From: DAOUAG01 sp034432935
GTDB taxonomy: Bacteria > Chloroflexota > Dehalococcoidia > SM23-28-2 > RBG-16-64-32
DNA: 64,000 nucleotides
Reading direction: 5' to 3'
NCBI GenBank assembly: GCA_034432935.1
Contig: DAOUBD010000054.1
Location: 1 to 64,000, forward strand
Shown here: positions 1 to 8,422 of the stretch, in pieces
How positions within the stretch are numbered: position 1 is the stretch's first letter
Layout: each line of letters starts with the position of its first letter
Translations under genes and position numbers: made by a program
Notes under the pieces: model-generated
What the model was told of the DNA's origin: nothing
What the model saw: only the letters and a program-made list of their open reading frames with translations
Databases searched by the model: none

Positions 1-1244
1 TCATCCAAGGTTTTCCAGTAGACCGCCATGTCAGCGCGCCGAAAGCGGTAGATGGACTGTTTGGGGTCGCCCACCACGAAGAAGCGGCCCTGCTCCAGGC
101 GGCCTGTCGTTGGGTCGGTGGCGAAGGCCCGGGCGATCTCCATCTGGAGGGGGTCGGTGTCCTGAAACTCATCGATGAGCATCACATCGTAGCGGTCCCT
201 AAGGTAGTTGACGGCCGAGGGGCTAGCCGCCAGGATATCGCGCGCCATCACGATGAGGTCGTCGAAGGTCAGCAAGCCTTCACGGGCCCTGCTTTCGGCC
301 TCTTGCTCCACAAACCTGATGATCAGACCGAGCACACCAGCCAGCGCCCGCTGGCGGCACTGCGCCAACACCGAAGAGAGGGTTTCGGCGATGCTAGCAA
401 CGGTCTCGCGGGCAGCCTCCTTAGACTCTTGACCGCCCCAGTTTTCCTGGCGGCCGGTGTTCTTCCCCACGCCAGTTAGTTTCCCGGCGGTGGCGAGCAC
501 GAACTCGCGCTCCCCTGCCGGTGTCCGCTCCAGGCGCTCGAGGAGAGACCGCACCTCCTGGATGCGCTGTCGCAGCCTGTCGTCTTCAGGCACCCGGTCC
601 AGGCCCAGGCGGTCGATCTCGGCGATAAACCCCGCCAGGTCCGGCCACTGCGGTTCGGGCGGCAGAGCCACCTCGACCTTCAGCCGTGCGGCCGCATCGG
701 GCGTTCCAGCCAGGGCCCAGGCCAGCCTCTCCAAGCCGTCCACCGTCAGGCCAAGGCGAAGGGCTCTATCGATGATCTGCACGGCGTTCTGATCGGCTCC
801 GAGGGAACCGAGAAAGGAGCGCCAGCGCTCCTCGAAGCGGCGCTCCGCAGCGACCTCGTCCAGCACGGTGAAGGATGGGTCCAGCCCAGCCTCTGGAGCA
901 AAGGTATAAAGAAGAGACTGGCAGAACGAGTGGATGGTCGAGATGGCGGCCCTATCAAGCGAGTCCAAGGCCGTCTGGAAGCGGCCGGACTGCCCTGGGT
1001 GGTCCCTTAACGCCCTCTCCAGGCCGCTGCGCACCCGGTCGCGCAGCTCAGCCGCCGCCTTCTCGGTGAAGGTGATGGCGACGATCCGGTCGATGGGCGT
1101 ACCGGCGCGGACGAGGGCCACGACGCGCTCGACGAGAGCCCTGGTCTTACCGGTGCCAGCGCCCGCCTCTACCACCATGTTGGCGTCCAGCATGGTCTGG
1201 ATACGGGTCCAGGCTTCGGCGTCGGGAGAGCCGGCGGCGATCAT
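1..1244 (-). CDS. addA: AddA-type UvrD-family helicase/nuclease, N-terminal part (3' end beyond window)
   Basis: First about 414 codons of an ATP-dependent helicase of the UvrD/AddA (RecB-like) group, which unwinds and resects double-strand DNA ends together with AddB. Reading from the ATG at 1244, a Walker A motif AGAGTGKT appears near residue 23, followed by a helicase motif with AITFTEKAA; Walker B with LIDEFQDTDPLQ and motif III with VGDPKQSIYRFRRAD lie toward the left edge. The C-terminal nuclease domain is outside the window, so full AddA identity rests on the pairing with addB. Its ATG overlaps the addB stop by four bases (ATGA), implying translational coupling in an addB-addA operon. 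The alternative is a plain UvrD-like helicase; the neighbour makes AddA much likelier. Confidence 0.9.
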   Translation of the reverse strand, partial: MIAAGSPDAEAWTRIQTMLDANMVVEAGAGTGKTRALVERVVALVRAGTPIDRIVAITFTEKAAAELRDRVRSGLERALRDHPGQSGRFQTALDSLDRAAISTIHSFCQSLLYTFAPEAGLDPSFTVLDEVAAERRFEERWRSFLGSLGADQNAVQIIDRALRLGLTVDGLERLAWALAGTPDAAARLKVEVALPPEPQWPDLAGFIAEIDRLGLDRVPEDDRLRQRIQEVRSLLERLERTPAGEREFVLATAGKLTGVGKNTGRQENWGGQESKEAARETVASIAETLSSVLAQCRQRALAGVLGLIIRFVEQEAESRAREGLLTFDDLIVMARDILAASPSAVNYLRDRYDVMLIDEFQDTDPLQMEIARAFATDPTTGRLEQGRFFVVGDPKQSIYRFRRADMAVYWKTLD

Positions 1245-4198
1245 GAGCTCACCTGACCTCGGGCCACCTCGCCCACATACAGCCACGGTTGAAGGCCAGG
1301 GTCGCCCCGCTTGGCGGCGAACTCATCCTTGCGCCGGCGCGAGCAGATGCGGTCGAACTCACAGTACTTGCAGTTGGCGGACTCCTCCGAACCGTTGCCG
1401 TTCCCCGGCACGGCCGGGAAGGCGCCAGCCCTGATGCCCCGCATGATAGCGGCGATGGTCTCTTCGAAGCGCCGATGGATCTCCGGCGTCCAGGCGAAGC
1501 CACGCGTCTCGTAGTTCCCCTTTCCAGTGACGAACCAGTAGAAGGCCTCAGCCTCCGCGCCGGCCGCCGCGGCTGCCAGGTACGCCGGCAGTTGGAGGCG
1601 CGTACCATCGGCCAAAGGGTTGGCAGCCCCTATCTTTTCGTACCGTTTCGGCGTGCCGGTCTTATAGTCGATGATCCATGCCCGCCTGCCGTCCGGCGTG
1701 CGGTCGATCCGGTCTACAACGCCGCGCAGGGTAACACCCGCCACCAGGATCGGGGGCATAGAGTATTCCAGCTCGGCGGGCACAGCGCCAGTCTCCTGGC
1801 GAAATCTGGTGTCCTCTTCCAATAATCGTTCAAGATCGGCCCTCAGGCTGCGCGCTTCGTGCTGGGCGAAGACTTCGAGGCCTGTTAGGCCGCTACTCTT
1901 AGCGCTCCGGAGTGCGTCATCGAGAATGTCCAGCAAGGCCATCCTGTCCCTGTCGGCCCACGCTTCCCCGGGCGCCGGGCGCCCCCGCGCCTTCTGGTCG
2001 CTAAAGAACCGGTACAGGACGCGATGGACGAGATGGCCCCGAGCCAGCGGATCCATAACGTGCCGCTCTTCTGGCTCCTCAACTACGTTGAGGCGAAGGA
2101 TCGCAGAGCAGAGGTACCGAAACCCGCACTCGGCATATTTTTCGAGGGATGTGGGGGACGCGACGGTCTGACCGGGCGACGGCGGCAAGGGGCCCACGTT
2201 GCCGTCCCACTCTGTGAAGCCAGCGCCCCGTCTGGCGCGCAGCATCGCGGCGACCCTTGCCAGGTGCTGGCTGGGAGGCGGCTGGCCAGTTTGGCGGCCC
2301 TCGACGGCGTAGCGGATGCCCAGCTCCCCTTGGTCCACGACTGGGCCTTGCAGCATCGCCGCAAGGGGCGAAGGCGGGCGGCGGAGCCAGGCAGCGCGCG
2401 GGTGCTCGCGGAGGTCTCTAGAAGTACGCACCGCTGGGTCCAGGGCGGAGGCGGCCTGCACCAGATGCGGAGATGGGTAGTACTCCCGGCCAGTGCGACC
2501 CTCATATAAGGGGGCAGACCAGACCAGGGTTCCACCGGAGGCCGAAGCTTGGGCCCGGGACACAGCGGCTCCAGCGCGCTCCATCCGCAACCGGGCGTCT
2601 TCTATGAAGGGGGCCCGCCGGCGCAGATCCTCCCACACGCGGTCTTCTACCAGACCGTCAACCCCGGGGCCTGGCGGAAGAACCCCCTCGTAGGCCCCGC
2701 AGAGAACGACGAAGGGGTAGCGCATGCCGGCGGCACGGCGGTAGTCAGCGATGACGACGCCTTCCCCCATCTTTTCCGGCCGCTGCACCGCTACCTCGAG
2801 GTCCGCCCGTAGCGCCTCGGCGAAGGCGGAAAGGTCGAAGCTACCGCCGACAGCGTCTATCGTGCCCAGTTGGTCTATTTCCCGCTGTATGCTTTGAAAC
2901 GTTGCTTCATCGTAGGCGGGGTCGATGTAGTCCGCGACGACCGCCTTGAAGGACGCTACGAAGCCGCCCGCGGCCTGCGGCTGGCGGAGGGGCTCCAGCC
3001 TGGAGATGAGGGCTCGTACGACCTCGTGCAGTGCCGCTGCCTCGTGAGCCAGAAATTCGGCGCGAAGTGCTCTGCTCTCTTCTCCCTTTCGGTAGGACTC
3101 CTGCTTCTCTTCGCTCATGCCGGCCTGGAAGGCACGTAGAGCCGCCTCCCAGCGCTCAGCGCCCCCAGTGACGCCAGCGTCCCGTGACACCCGGTCCCAC
3201 TCGGTGGCCATCACCCCCTGGAAACCGCCGGACGATGGGATGCTCTCGCGCAGAGCCGGCGAACGGAGAACCTCGATCATGGCGACGCGGGAGTAGTCAG
3301 TACCGGGGAGCCGGGCCAGCCCGAGTACCGCGCGTCCCACAGCGCTCTCGATGAGGGGGGTACCCGGCAGCGGAACCGTGGGTACTCCCGCGGCATCGAA
3401 GGCATCCCGCAGAAGTCTCGGATAGGCCCGGTCCGCTCCGTGGAAGACAGCGATGTCGTCGATGGCGACGCCAGCCTCCATCGCCGCCAGGACCTCCCGC
3501 ACCACCTCCCGCGCCTCGCTGGCGGGGTCCGGCGCAAGGACGACGCGACTCTCCCTCGGTGAAGGCGCCGGGTCATCCATCGTCTCGTATCGTCGTGCGG
3601 CCTTCTTCAGGGCGTCGAGGAAGGCCTGCGCGCCCGCCGAGAGGGCATCGGGCGGCGCCACGTAGACGTGTCCTAGGTCGGCCAAGACCGCTGGCCGGCC
3701 TGAGGCCACCTCCTGGGCCGCCGCCTCCAGCAGGTCTTCCTGGTCGTAGAAGCCCGCCATCGCTTCCCGGTAAAGGCCGTACAGACGTAGCACCTCGTCC
3801 ATCTTCGCGCCGTACGAACGCGGCACATCGGAGGGGCCGCGAATGCCCCCGCGGCGGAGGCGCTGAAAGATGCGGCGGAGGGCACGGGCGTGGCCGGGCA
3901 GCTCTCTCACTCTGAGTAGCGGGCCTCGGGACTGGGCCGCGACCTGCCGGGCCAAGAAGTCGCCGATGGGCCTGGCCAAAGGGCGCAACCCCGCTGCGGT
4001 TAGGCGACCGCCGGCAACGAGCTCGGCTAGGCGCGGCAGCACCTCAAAGCGCACGCCCGCGTAGGGGCCAAGCCTGGCCAGCCGTCGCCGCATCTGGAGG
4101 GCCGCGTCGTGGGAGGGCGCGATGACGGTTACCGGCGCTAACGGGTCGCGCTTCCGGTCCAAAGCTATCTGGGCGAGGACGGAATCGACGTCAGGCAT
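1241..4198 (-). CDS. addB: AddB-like PD-(D/E)XK nuclease / inactivated helicase subunit
   Basis: A 985-aa partner of AddA in double-strand-break end processing. The C-terminal part carries a RecB-type PD-(D/E)XK nuclease: VDRIDRTPDGRRAWIIDYKT gives the D...DxK core. Four cysteines fit the AddB iron-sulfur staple: one in EKYAECGFRYLC and three in the C-terminal C-x2-C-x5-C (CKYCEFDRIC). The N terminus (VTVIAPSHDAALQMRRRLA) lacks a recognisable Walker A loop, so the helicase half is probably not an ATPase. The start ATG follows GAGGA closely. A TTGACA/TACGTT promoter lies just upstream, and addA follows with an ATGA overlap. PD-(D/E)XK family membership is firm; assignment as AddB rather than a generic nuclease rests on the operon and cysteine pattern. 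Confidence 0.88.
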   Translation of the reverse strand: MPDVDSVLAQIALDRKRDPLAPVTVIAPSHDAALQMRRRLARLGPYAGVRFEVLPRLAELVAGGRLTAAGLRPLARPIGDFLARQVAAQSRGPLLRVRELPGHARALRRIFQRLRRGGIRGPSDVPRSYGAKMDEVLRLYGLYREAMAGFYDQEDLLEAAAQEVASGRPAVLADLGHVYVAPPDALSAGAQAFLDALKKAARRYETMDDPAPSPRESRVVLAPDPASEAREVVREVLAAMEAGVAIDDIAVFHGADRAYPRLLRDAFDAAGVPTVPLPGTPLIESAVGRAVLGLARLPGTDYSRVAMIEVLRSPALRESIPSSGGFQGVMATEWDRVSRDAGVTGGAERWEAALRAFQAGMSEEKQESYRKGEESRALRAEFLAHEAAALHEVVRALISRLEPLRQPQAAGGFVASFKAVVADYIDPAYDEATFQSIQREIDQLGTIDAVGGSFDLSAFAEALRADLEVAVQRPEKMGEGVVIADYRRAAGMRYPFVVLCGAYEGVLPPGPGVDGLVEDRVWEDLRRRAPFIEDARLRMERAGAAVSRAQASASGGTLVWSAPLYEGRTGREYYPSPHLVQAASALDPAVRTSRDLREHPRAAWLRRPPSPLAAMLQGPVVDQGELGIRYAVEGRQTGQPPPSQHLARVAAMLRARRGAGFTEWDGNVGPLPPSPGQTVASPTSLEKYAECGFRYLCSAILRLNVVEEPEERHVMDPLARGHLVHRVLYRFFSDQKARGRPAPGEAWADRDRMALLDILDDALRSAKSSGLTGLEVFAQHEARSLRADLERLLEEDTRFRQETGAVPAELEYSMPPILVAGVTLRGVVDRIDRTPDGRRAWIIDYKTGTPKRYEKIGAANPLADGTRLQLPAYLAAAAAGAEAEAFYWFVTGKGNYETRGFAWTPEIHRRFEETIAAIMRGIRAGAFPAVPGNGNGSEESANCKYCEFDRICSRRRKDEFAAKRGDPGLQPWLYVGEVARGQVSS

Positions 4199-4241
4199 TC
4201 CTCAATGGACCGCAGGAGGAAGTTACGGGATGGCCGCCCTT

Positions 4242-4270
4242 AACGTATGGGCACCCGCTACGCCTGTCAA
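4242..4270 (-). promoter_or_regulatory. Predicted sigma70-type promoter of addB-addA
   Basis: On the minus strand TTGACA (4270-4265) is separated by 17 bases from TACGTT (4247-4242). It lies 44-72 bases upstream of the addB start, in the right orientation. Spacing and -35 are consensus; the -10 is weaker. Inferred from sequence only. Confidence 0.5.
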
Positions 4271-4392
4271 CGGGGCTATGTCACGACTGGCGTGCGGACA
4301 TTATGGCAAGAACGTGGCGAGAGACGCATGAGACACTGGCCTCGGAAAACGCGCCAGCGGCAGGCTGCGCCTTACCGAGGAGGCGATACCGG

Positions 4393-4788
4393 ATGTCCGG
4401 CAAGGTCATAGTGTTGGTATCAGATCTTGACGACGCCAAGCACGGCGAGATCAGCATAGTGGAGAACGCCCAGAAGGCGGCCCGGCTCGTGGAGACGCTT
4501 CTAGAAGCTGGCTTCGAGCAGGAGCGGATTCGCATCTTCGACGGCACTGAGATGTCGATGCACGTCACCCACAGGCCGGTGGTTGCCCTCATGGAAGCAG
4601 GTCTGGATGAAGAGGACCGGCACAGCCGCGGGGCCGAGCGGGCCCAGACGGAGGAAGCACCCGCCGAGGCGGAAGGCGAGCCAGAGGAGGTAGCCCCGAA
4701 GGCTAAGGCAGAGCTGGTGGAAGAGGTGGCCGCGGTCCCATTCTTCAAGGACGGCGTACGGTTCTCAACCCTCTTCCGGCCTGCCTAG
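4393..4788 (+). CDS. Small acidic-tailed protein of unknown function
   Basis: A 131-aa protein I do not recognise. The chosen ATG (MSGKVIVLVSD) is preceded by GAGGAGGCG at proper spacing; an in-frame ATG 30 codons upstream lacks such a site and gives a low-complexity leader. Residues 1-70 look like a small alpha/beta domain (KVIVLVSDLDDAK, a helix with AARLVETLLEAGF, then RIRIFDGTEM). Residues 75-115 are a charged, Ala/Glu-rich linker, and the tail ends FFKDGVRFSTLFRPA. No signal peptide, membrane segment or catalytic motif is evident. It stands alone between addB and the ceramide-like operon and is followed by a strong hairpin terminator, so it is probably monocistronic. Confidence 0.7.
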   Translation: MSGKVIVLVSDLDDAKHGEISIVENAQKAARLVETLLEAGFEQERIRIFDGTEMSMHVTHRPVVALMEAGLDEEDRHSRGAERAQTEEAPAEAEGEPEEVAPKAKAELVEEVAAVPFFKDGVRFSTLFRPA

Positions 4789-4821
4789 AGGGCGAAATAC
4801 ATCGCGCCCGGCGCCCCTAGG

Positions 4822-4856
4822 AGCGAGGACATAATGTCCTCGCTTCCTCTTGTATT
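4822..4856 (+). terminator. Intrinsic terminator after the 4393 gene
   Basis: A perfect 10-bp stem, AGCGAGGACA (4822-4831) pairing with TGTCCTCGCT (4835-4844) around a TAA loop, is followed by a T-rich stretch (TCCTCTTGTATT). It lies 33 bases past the upstream stop codon and separates that gene from the downstream operon. Confidence 0.75.
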
Positions 4857-4958
4857 GCAGCGGTTGGCCTAGAACACGGCATCTGGGCTCTAGGCGTCTG
4901 GCCCCGCTGCTGAATCTTGCGACTGAGGACAGCATCCCTTCCTGTATTGGCCCGCTGG

Positions 4959-4967
4959 TGCTATAGT
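4959..4967 (+). promoter_or_regulatory. Extended -10 promoter of the SPT operon
   Basis: TG-C-TATAGT (4959-4967) forms an extended -10 element 18 bases before the ATG at 4986. No good -35 is seen. The expected start of transcription near 4974 leaves a leader of only about a dozen bases and no Shine-Dalgarno sequence. Confidence 0.5.
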
Positions 4968-4985
4968 TAACGGAAACTGGCGCTT

Positions 4986-6293
4986 ATGATGACCGAACGA
5001 GGAAAGAGCCCCGCAAACGCCCCTGCGCCAGCGGACCAGCCTCCAGCCGGCCCGCCCCCGGGCATGACCATCGAGCGGATGATCCGGGACCGCTACGACG
5101 GTAAGGGCGAGCGGGATATCTTCGCCAAGGCGGAGGAGTTCACACTGGTGGAGCAGGCCCGGCAGTTGGGCCTGTATCCGTTTTTCCAGGCCCTGGACAG
5201 CAACGACGGGCCGGAAGGCCAGATCTATGGCAAACGCGTCTTGATGTTCGGTTCCAACAACTACCTAGGGTTGACCCGCCACCCATACGTCATAGAGGCA
5301 GCCAAGAACGCCCTTCTCCAATACGGCACCTCCATGACGGGGTCCCGCTTGCTGAACGGCAGCACCCACCTGCACGAGGAGCTGGAGGCGCGCATCGCCC
5401 GGTTCGTGCGGAAAGAAGCCGCCATCGTCTTCACCACGGGTTATCTGGCCAACCTGGGCACCATCTCGGCCTTGGTCAACAAGAGAGCGGTGGCCGTGGT
5501 GGACAAGGCGGACCATGCCAGCATTTACGACGGATGCCAGTTGGCCGACGGTGAAATGGTGCGCTTCAAGCACAACGATCCGGCGCATCTGGACGCGGTC
5601 TTGCGGCGCATCGGCCAGAAGGCCGCGCTGGTGGTGGTCGACGGGGTATACAGCATGGGGGGCGACATCGCGCCGCTGCCCAAGATTGTGGAGACGGCCC
5701 GGCGGCACGGCGCCCGCGTAATGGTAGACGACGCTCACGCCATCGGGGTCATAGGCGAGGGCGGCCGCGGGACGGCCTCCCACTTCGGCATAGAAGACCA
5801 GGTGGACCTGATAATGGGCACCTTCTCCAAGTCCCTCGCCTCCATAGGCGGCTTCGTCGCCGGGCCGAAGCGAGTCCTGGAGTGGGTCCGGCACTTCGGA
5901 CGGGCCCTGATGTTCAGCGCTAGCCTGCCGCCAGCCTCCACCGCGGCGGCGCTCGCGGCGCTGGACGTCCTGGAGCGGGAGCCCGAGATCGTCGACCGGC
6001 TGCGGCGGCTTTCGGCCATGTGGCGGGACGGGCTCCGCAGTCTCGGTTTCGACATAGGCCAGTCTCAGACGCCCATAGCTCCCGTGGTAGTGGGAGACGA
6101 ATATACCACCGTGACGTTCTGGAAGATGCTGCTGGAAGAAGGCGTGTACGTGAACCCCGTCATCTATCCAGCAGTGCCGATGCGGGAGGCGATCCTCCGC
6201 ACGAGCTGTATGGCCACCCACACGCCGGAGCAGATCGAGCAAGCGCTGGAGAAGTTCCGCACCGTTGGCCGGAAACAGGGTCTCATCCCCTAG
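4986..6293 (+). CDS. spt: Serine palmitoyltransferase-like alpha-oxoamine synthase
   Basis: A 435-aa fold-type I PLP enzyme of the alpha-oxoamine synthase family, which condenses an amino acid with an acyl-CoA. A Pro-rich N-terminal tail of about 28 residues precedes the core. Visible motifs: FGSNNYLGL near 88, DHASIYDG (PLP-stacking His178), VMVDDAHAIG (Asp249, His251) and GTFSKSLASIGG, with the Schiff-base lysine at about 282. The GTFSKS form is that of serine palmitoyltransferases; KBL and BioF enzymes usually have GTLGKA or similar. The two following genes, a GNAT-like acyltransferase and an SDR, are the partners expected for bacterial ceramide synthesis, which supports the SPT call. KBL or BioF remain possible; no bio or threonine-catabolism gene is adjacent. 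It overlaps the next gene by 29 bases. Confidence 0.75.
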   Translation: MMTERGKSPANAPAPADQPPAGPPPGMTIERMIRDRYDGKGERDIFAKAEEFTLVEQARQLGLYPFFQALDSNDGPEGQIYGKRVLMFGSNNYLGLTRHPYVIEAAKNALLQYGTSMTGSRLLNGSTHLHEELEARIARFVRKEAAIVFTTGYLANLGTISALVNKRAVAVVDKADHASIYDGCQLADGEMVRFKHNDPAHLDAVLRRIGQKAALVVVDGVYSMGGDIAPLPKIVETARRHGARVMVDDAHAIGVIGEGGRGTASHFGIEDQVDLIMGTFSKSLASIGGFVAGPKRVLEWVRHFGRALMFSASLPPASTAAALAALDVLEREPEIVDRLRRLSAMWRDGLRSLGFDIGQSQTPIAPVVVGDEYTTVTFWKMLLEEGVYVNPVIYPAVPMREAILRTSCMATHTPEQIEQALEKFRTVGRKQGLIP

Positions 6294-7443
6294 CACTGCC
6301 GCAGAGAGCGTCATAGAGGTCGCGCCCGTGAGCACGAAGGCCGACCTGGAGGCCTTCATCCGTCTGCCCTGGCGGCTGTACCAGGGCAACCCCAACTGGT
6401 GCCCGCCCCTGCTTCTCCTCCAACGGCAGCTATTCTCGCCCAAGCACAACGCCTTCTACCAGCACGCCGATGTCCAGCTCTTCCTAGCCCGCAGGGGCGG
6501 GCAGCCCGCCGGGCGCATCTCGGCGCACATAGACCACGAGCACAACCGCTTCCACGGAGAGCGCACTGGCTTTTTCGGTTTCTTCGAATCGGAGGATGAC
6601 CCCGAAGTGGCCGGCGCTCTCCTCTCGGCGGCAGAGGAGTGGCTACAGGCGAGGGGCATGGATCGGGTCCGGGGACCGATGAACTTCTCAACCAACGGCG
6701 AGGTCGGCTTCTTGCTAGAGGGGTTCGATTCACCCCCTGTCATCATGATGCCCTACACCCCGCCGTACTACCTGCGCCTGGTGGAGGGCTGCGGCTACCG
6801 CAAGGCCAAGGACCTCTACGCCTGGTACTGGCGCATGCAGCCGGTGCCGCCGGGGCCCCCCGCTCGCATGGTAGAAGAGCTGAAGGCCCGGCCCGAAGTG
6901 AAGGTGCGGTGGGCCCAGAAGAGCCGGTTCAAGGCTGAAGTGCGGACGATCCTCGACCTGTACAACGATGCCTGGAGCGAAAATTGGGGGTTCGTGCCGG
7001 CAACGGAGGCCGAGGCGGCGCAAATGGCCCGGGAGCTCAAGCTGATCGCCGATCCGTACCTCGTGCCCTTCGTGGAGATCAACGGGGTGCCGGCTGGCGT
7101 GGCCCTGGCCGTGCCCAACCTCAATGAGGCCATCCACGACCTGGACGGCAAGCTGCTGCCCTTCGGCTGGCTGAGGCTCCTCTGGCGGCTCAAGGTGAAA
7201 CGCCTCAGGAGCGGGCGGCTGCTCCTCCTGGGCATCCGCAAGGAGTTCCGCACGCGTCGCTACGCCGGTCTCGCCTATCTGTTGTGCGACGCCGTCTACC
7301 GCGGCGCCATCGCTCACGGCTACCAGTGGGGCGAATTCTCCTGGACGCTGGAGGACAACGGGCTGATCAACGCCCTTATCACCAAGATCGGCGCCCACAT
7401 GTACAAGAAGTACCGGATCTACGAAAAGGCTCTGGCGCCATGA
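6265..7443 (+). CDS. GNAT-like acyltransferase, candidate bacterial ceramide synthase
   Basis: A 392-aa protein of the long GNAT-like N-acyltransferase group usually labelled N-acetyltransferase. It opens with a conserved-looking stretch containing FIRLPWRLYQGNPNWCPPL; the middle contains GFFGFFE, RGPMNFSTNGEVGFLLEGF and MMPYTPPYY; the C terminus contains FSWTLEDNGLINALITKIG followed by YKKYRIYEKAL. The bacterial ceramide synthase of Caulobacter is known to be a GNAT-type protein encoded near spt and cerR, so its place between an SPT-like enzyme and an SDR suggests N-acylation of the 3-ketosphinganine product. The start is uncertain: TTG at 6265, inside the previous gene, or GTG at 6328. TTG is preferred because the conserved N terminus begins before 6328. 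It overlaps the next gene by ATGA. Family resemblance is solid; the ceramide role is inferred. Confidence 0.65.
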   Translation: MAGNRVSSPSTAAESVIEVAPVSTKADLEAFIRLPWRLYQGNPNWCPPLLLLQRQLFSPKHNAFYQHADVQLFLARRGGQPAGRISAHIDHEHNRFHGERTGFFGFFESEDDPEVAGALLSAAEEWLQARGMDRVRGPMNFSTNGEVGFLLEGFDSPPVIMMPYTPPYYLRLVEGCGYRKAKDLYAWYWRMQPVPPGPPARMVEELKARPEVKVRWAQKSRFKAEVRTILDLYNDAWSENWGFVPATEAEAAQMARELKLIADPYLVPFVEINGVPAGVALAVPNLNEAIHDLDGKLLPFGWLRLLWRLKVKRLRSGRLLLLGIRKEFRTRRYAGLAYLLCDAVYRGAIAHGYQWGEFSWTLEDNGLINALITKIGAHMYKKYRIYEKALAP

Positions 7444-8420
7444 AGGTCTTGGTCACCGGGGCATCGGGCTTTTTGGGGTCCCACGTCGCCGAAACCCTTG
7501 CCGGGTTGGGCCACGAGGTCAGGACCCTCGTGCGGAGCACCAGCAGCCGGGCGTTCCTCACCTTTCCCCGCGAAGAAGCCGTGGGTGACGTTACGCAGCC
7601 GGAGACGCTGGCGGCCGCTGTAGCTGGCGTCGACGTAGTGGTGCACGCGGCGGGATTGGTCAAGGCGCGTTCGGAAGCGGAATTCGCGTCGGTGAATGCG
7701 CGGGGCACAGCCAATCTTATCTCTGCCATCGAGGCTCACGCCCCCGGCCTGAAACGCTTCATCTACATTTCGAGCCTGGCGGCCCACGGCCCCAGCGAAG
7801 ACGGCCAGCCGCGCCCGGCCGATGCCCCGCCGAGGCCGGTGACTGCCTACGGGCGCACCAAGCTGGCAGGCGAGGAGATCACCAGGGCTTCGTCCCTGGC
7901 CGCCCGCTCCGTAATCTTCCGCCCCCCGGTTATCTACGGACCGCGGGACCCCGCCCTTGTCCCCTTCTTCCGTCTGGCCCGCATGCGCCTAGCTCCGCTT
8001 CTCATGGGTGGTTCCAACCGCATCTCCATCGTCTACGTCGACGACATAGCCTCGGCCATCGCCCTGGCGGCTACCGCGGAGGCGCCGGTGGCGGGAAAGA
8101 CCTACTGCCCCGAAGACGGTCAGCCCCATACGTGGCGAGAGCTGTTAGCAGCGGTCGAACGGGCCACCGGCCGGCGTACGCTGCGCCTCGGCGCGCCCCG
8201 CTGGGCGTTCTCCGCTGCTGCCGTTGCTAGTGAAGCCTTCGGCATGCTCCTGCGCCGGCCCGTTTCCCTCACCCGCGAGAAGGTGCAGGAGATGGCCGAG
8301 CCGCACTGGGTGTGCTCTGCCGAGTCGCTGCGCCGGGACCTGGGGTGGGCGCCCAAAGTGGACATATGGGAGGGTGCCCAGCGGACCTGCGACTGGTACC
8401 GGCAGCACGGTTGGGTCTGA
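7440..8420 (+). CDS. NAD(P)-dependent extended SDR (epimerase family), candidate ceramide reductase CerR
   Basis: A 326-aa extended short-chain dehydrogenase/epimerase. The dinucleotide-binding motif TGASGFLG is at residues 6-13, followed by VVVHAAG, the SSLAA serine region near 111 and the catalytic YxxxK as Y137-GRT-K141. The C-terminal half carries an epimerase-type substrate domain. The ATG overlaps the preceding stop (ATGA), so all three genes should be co-translated. In Caulobacter the reductase CerR, which reduces oxidised ceramide, belongs to this family and sits with spt and the GNAT-type synthase; the same trio here is the main argument. A sugar epimerase or dihydroflavonol reductase-like role cannot be excluded from sequence alone. 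Confidence 0.7.
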   Translation: MKVLVTGASGFLGSHVAETLAGLGHEVRTLVRSTSSRAFLTFPREEAVGDVTQPETLAAAVAGVDVVVHAAGLVKARSEAEFASVNARGTANLISAIEAHAPGLKRFIYISSLAAHGPSEDGQPRPADAPPRPVTAYGRTKLAGEEITRASSLAARSVIFRPPVIYGPRDPALVPFFRLARMRLAPLLMGGSNRISIVYVDDIASAIALAATAEAPVAGKTYCPEDGQPHTWRELLAAVERATGRRTLRLGAPRWAFSAAAVASEAFGMLLRRPVSLTREKVQEMAEPHWVCSAESLRRDLGWAPKVDIWEGAQRTCDWYRQHGWV

Positions 8421-8422
8421 GG

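Noticed and set aside
5265..6449. Long open frame antisense to the SPT-like gene
   Set aside because: Lies wholly opposite a gene with clear catalytic motifs; composition is that of a GC-driven shadow frame, with no ribosome binding site.
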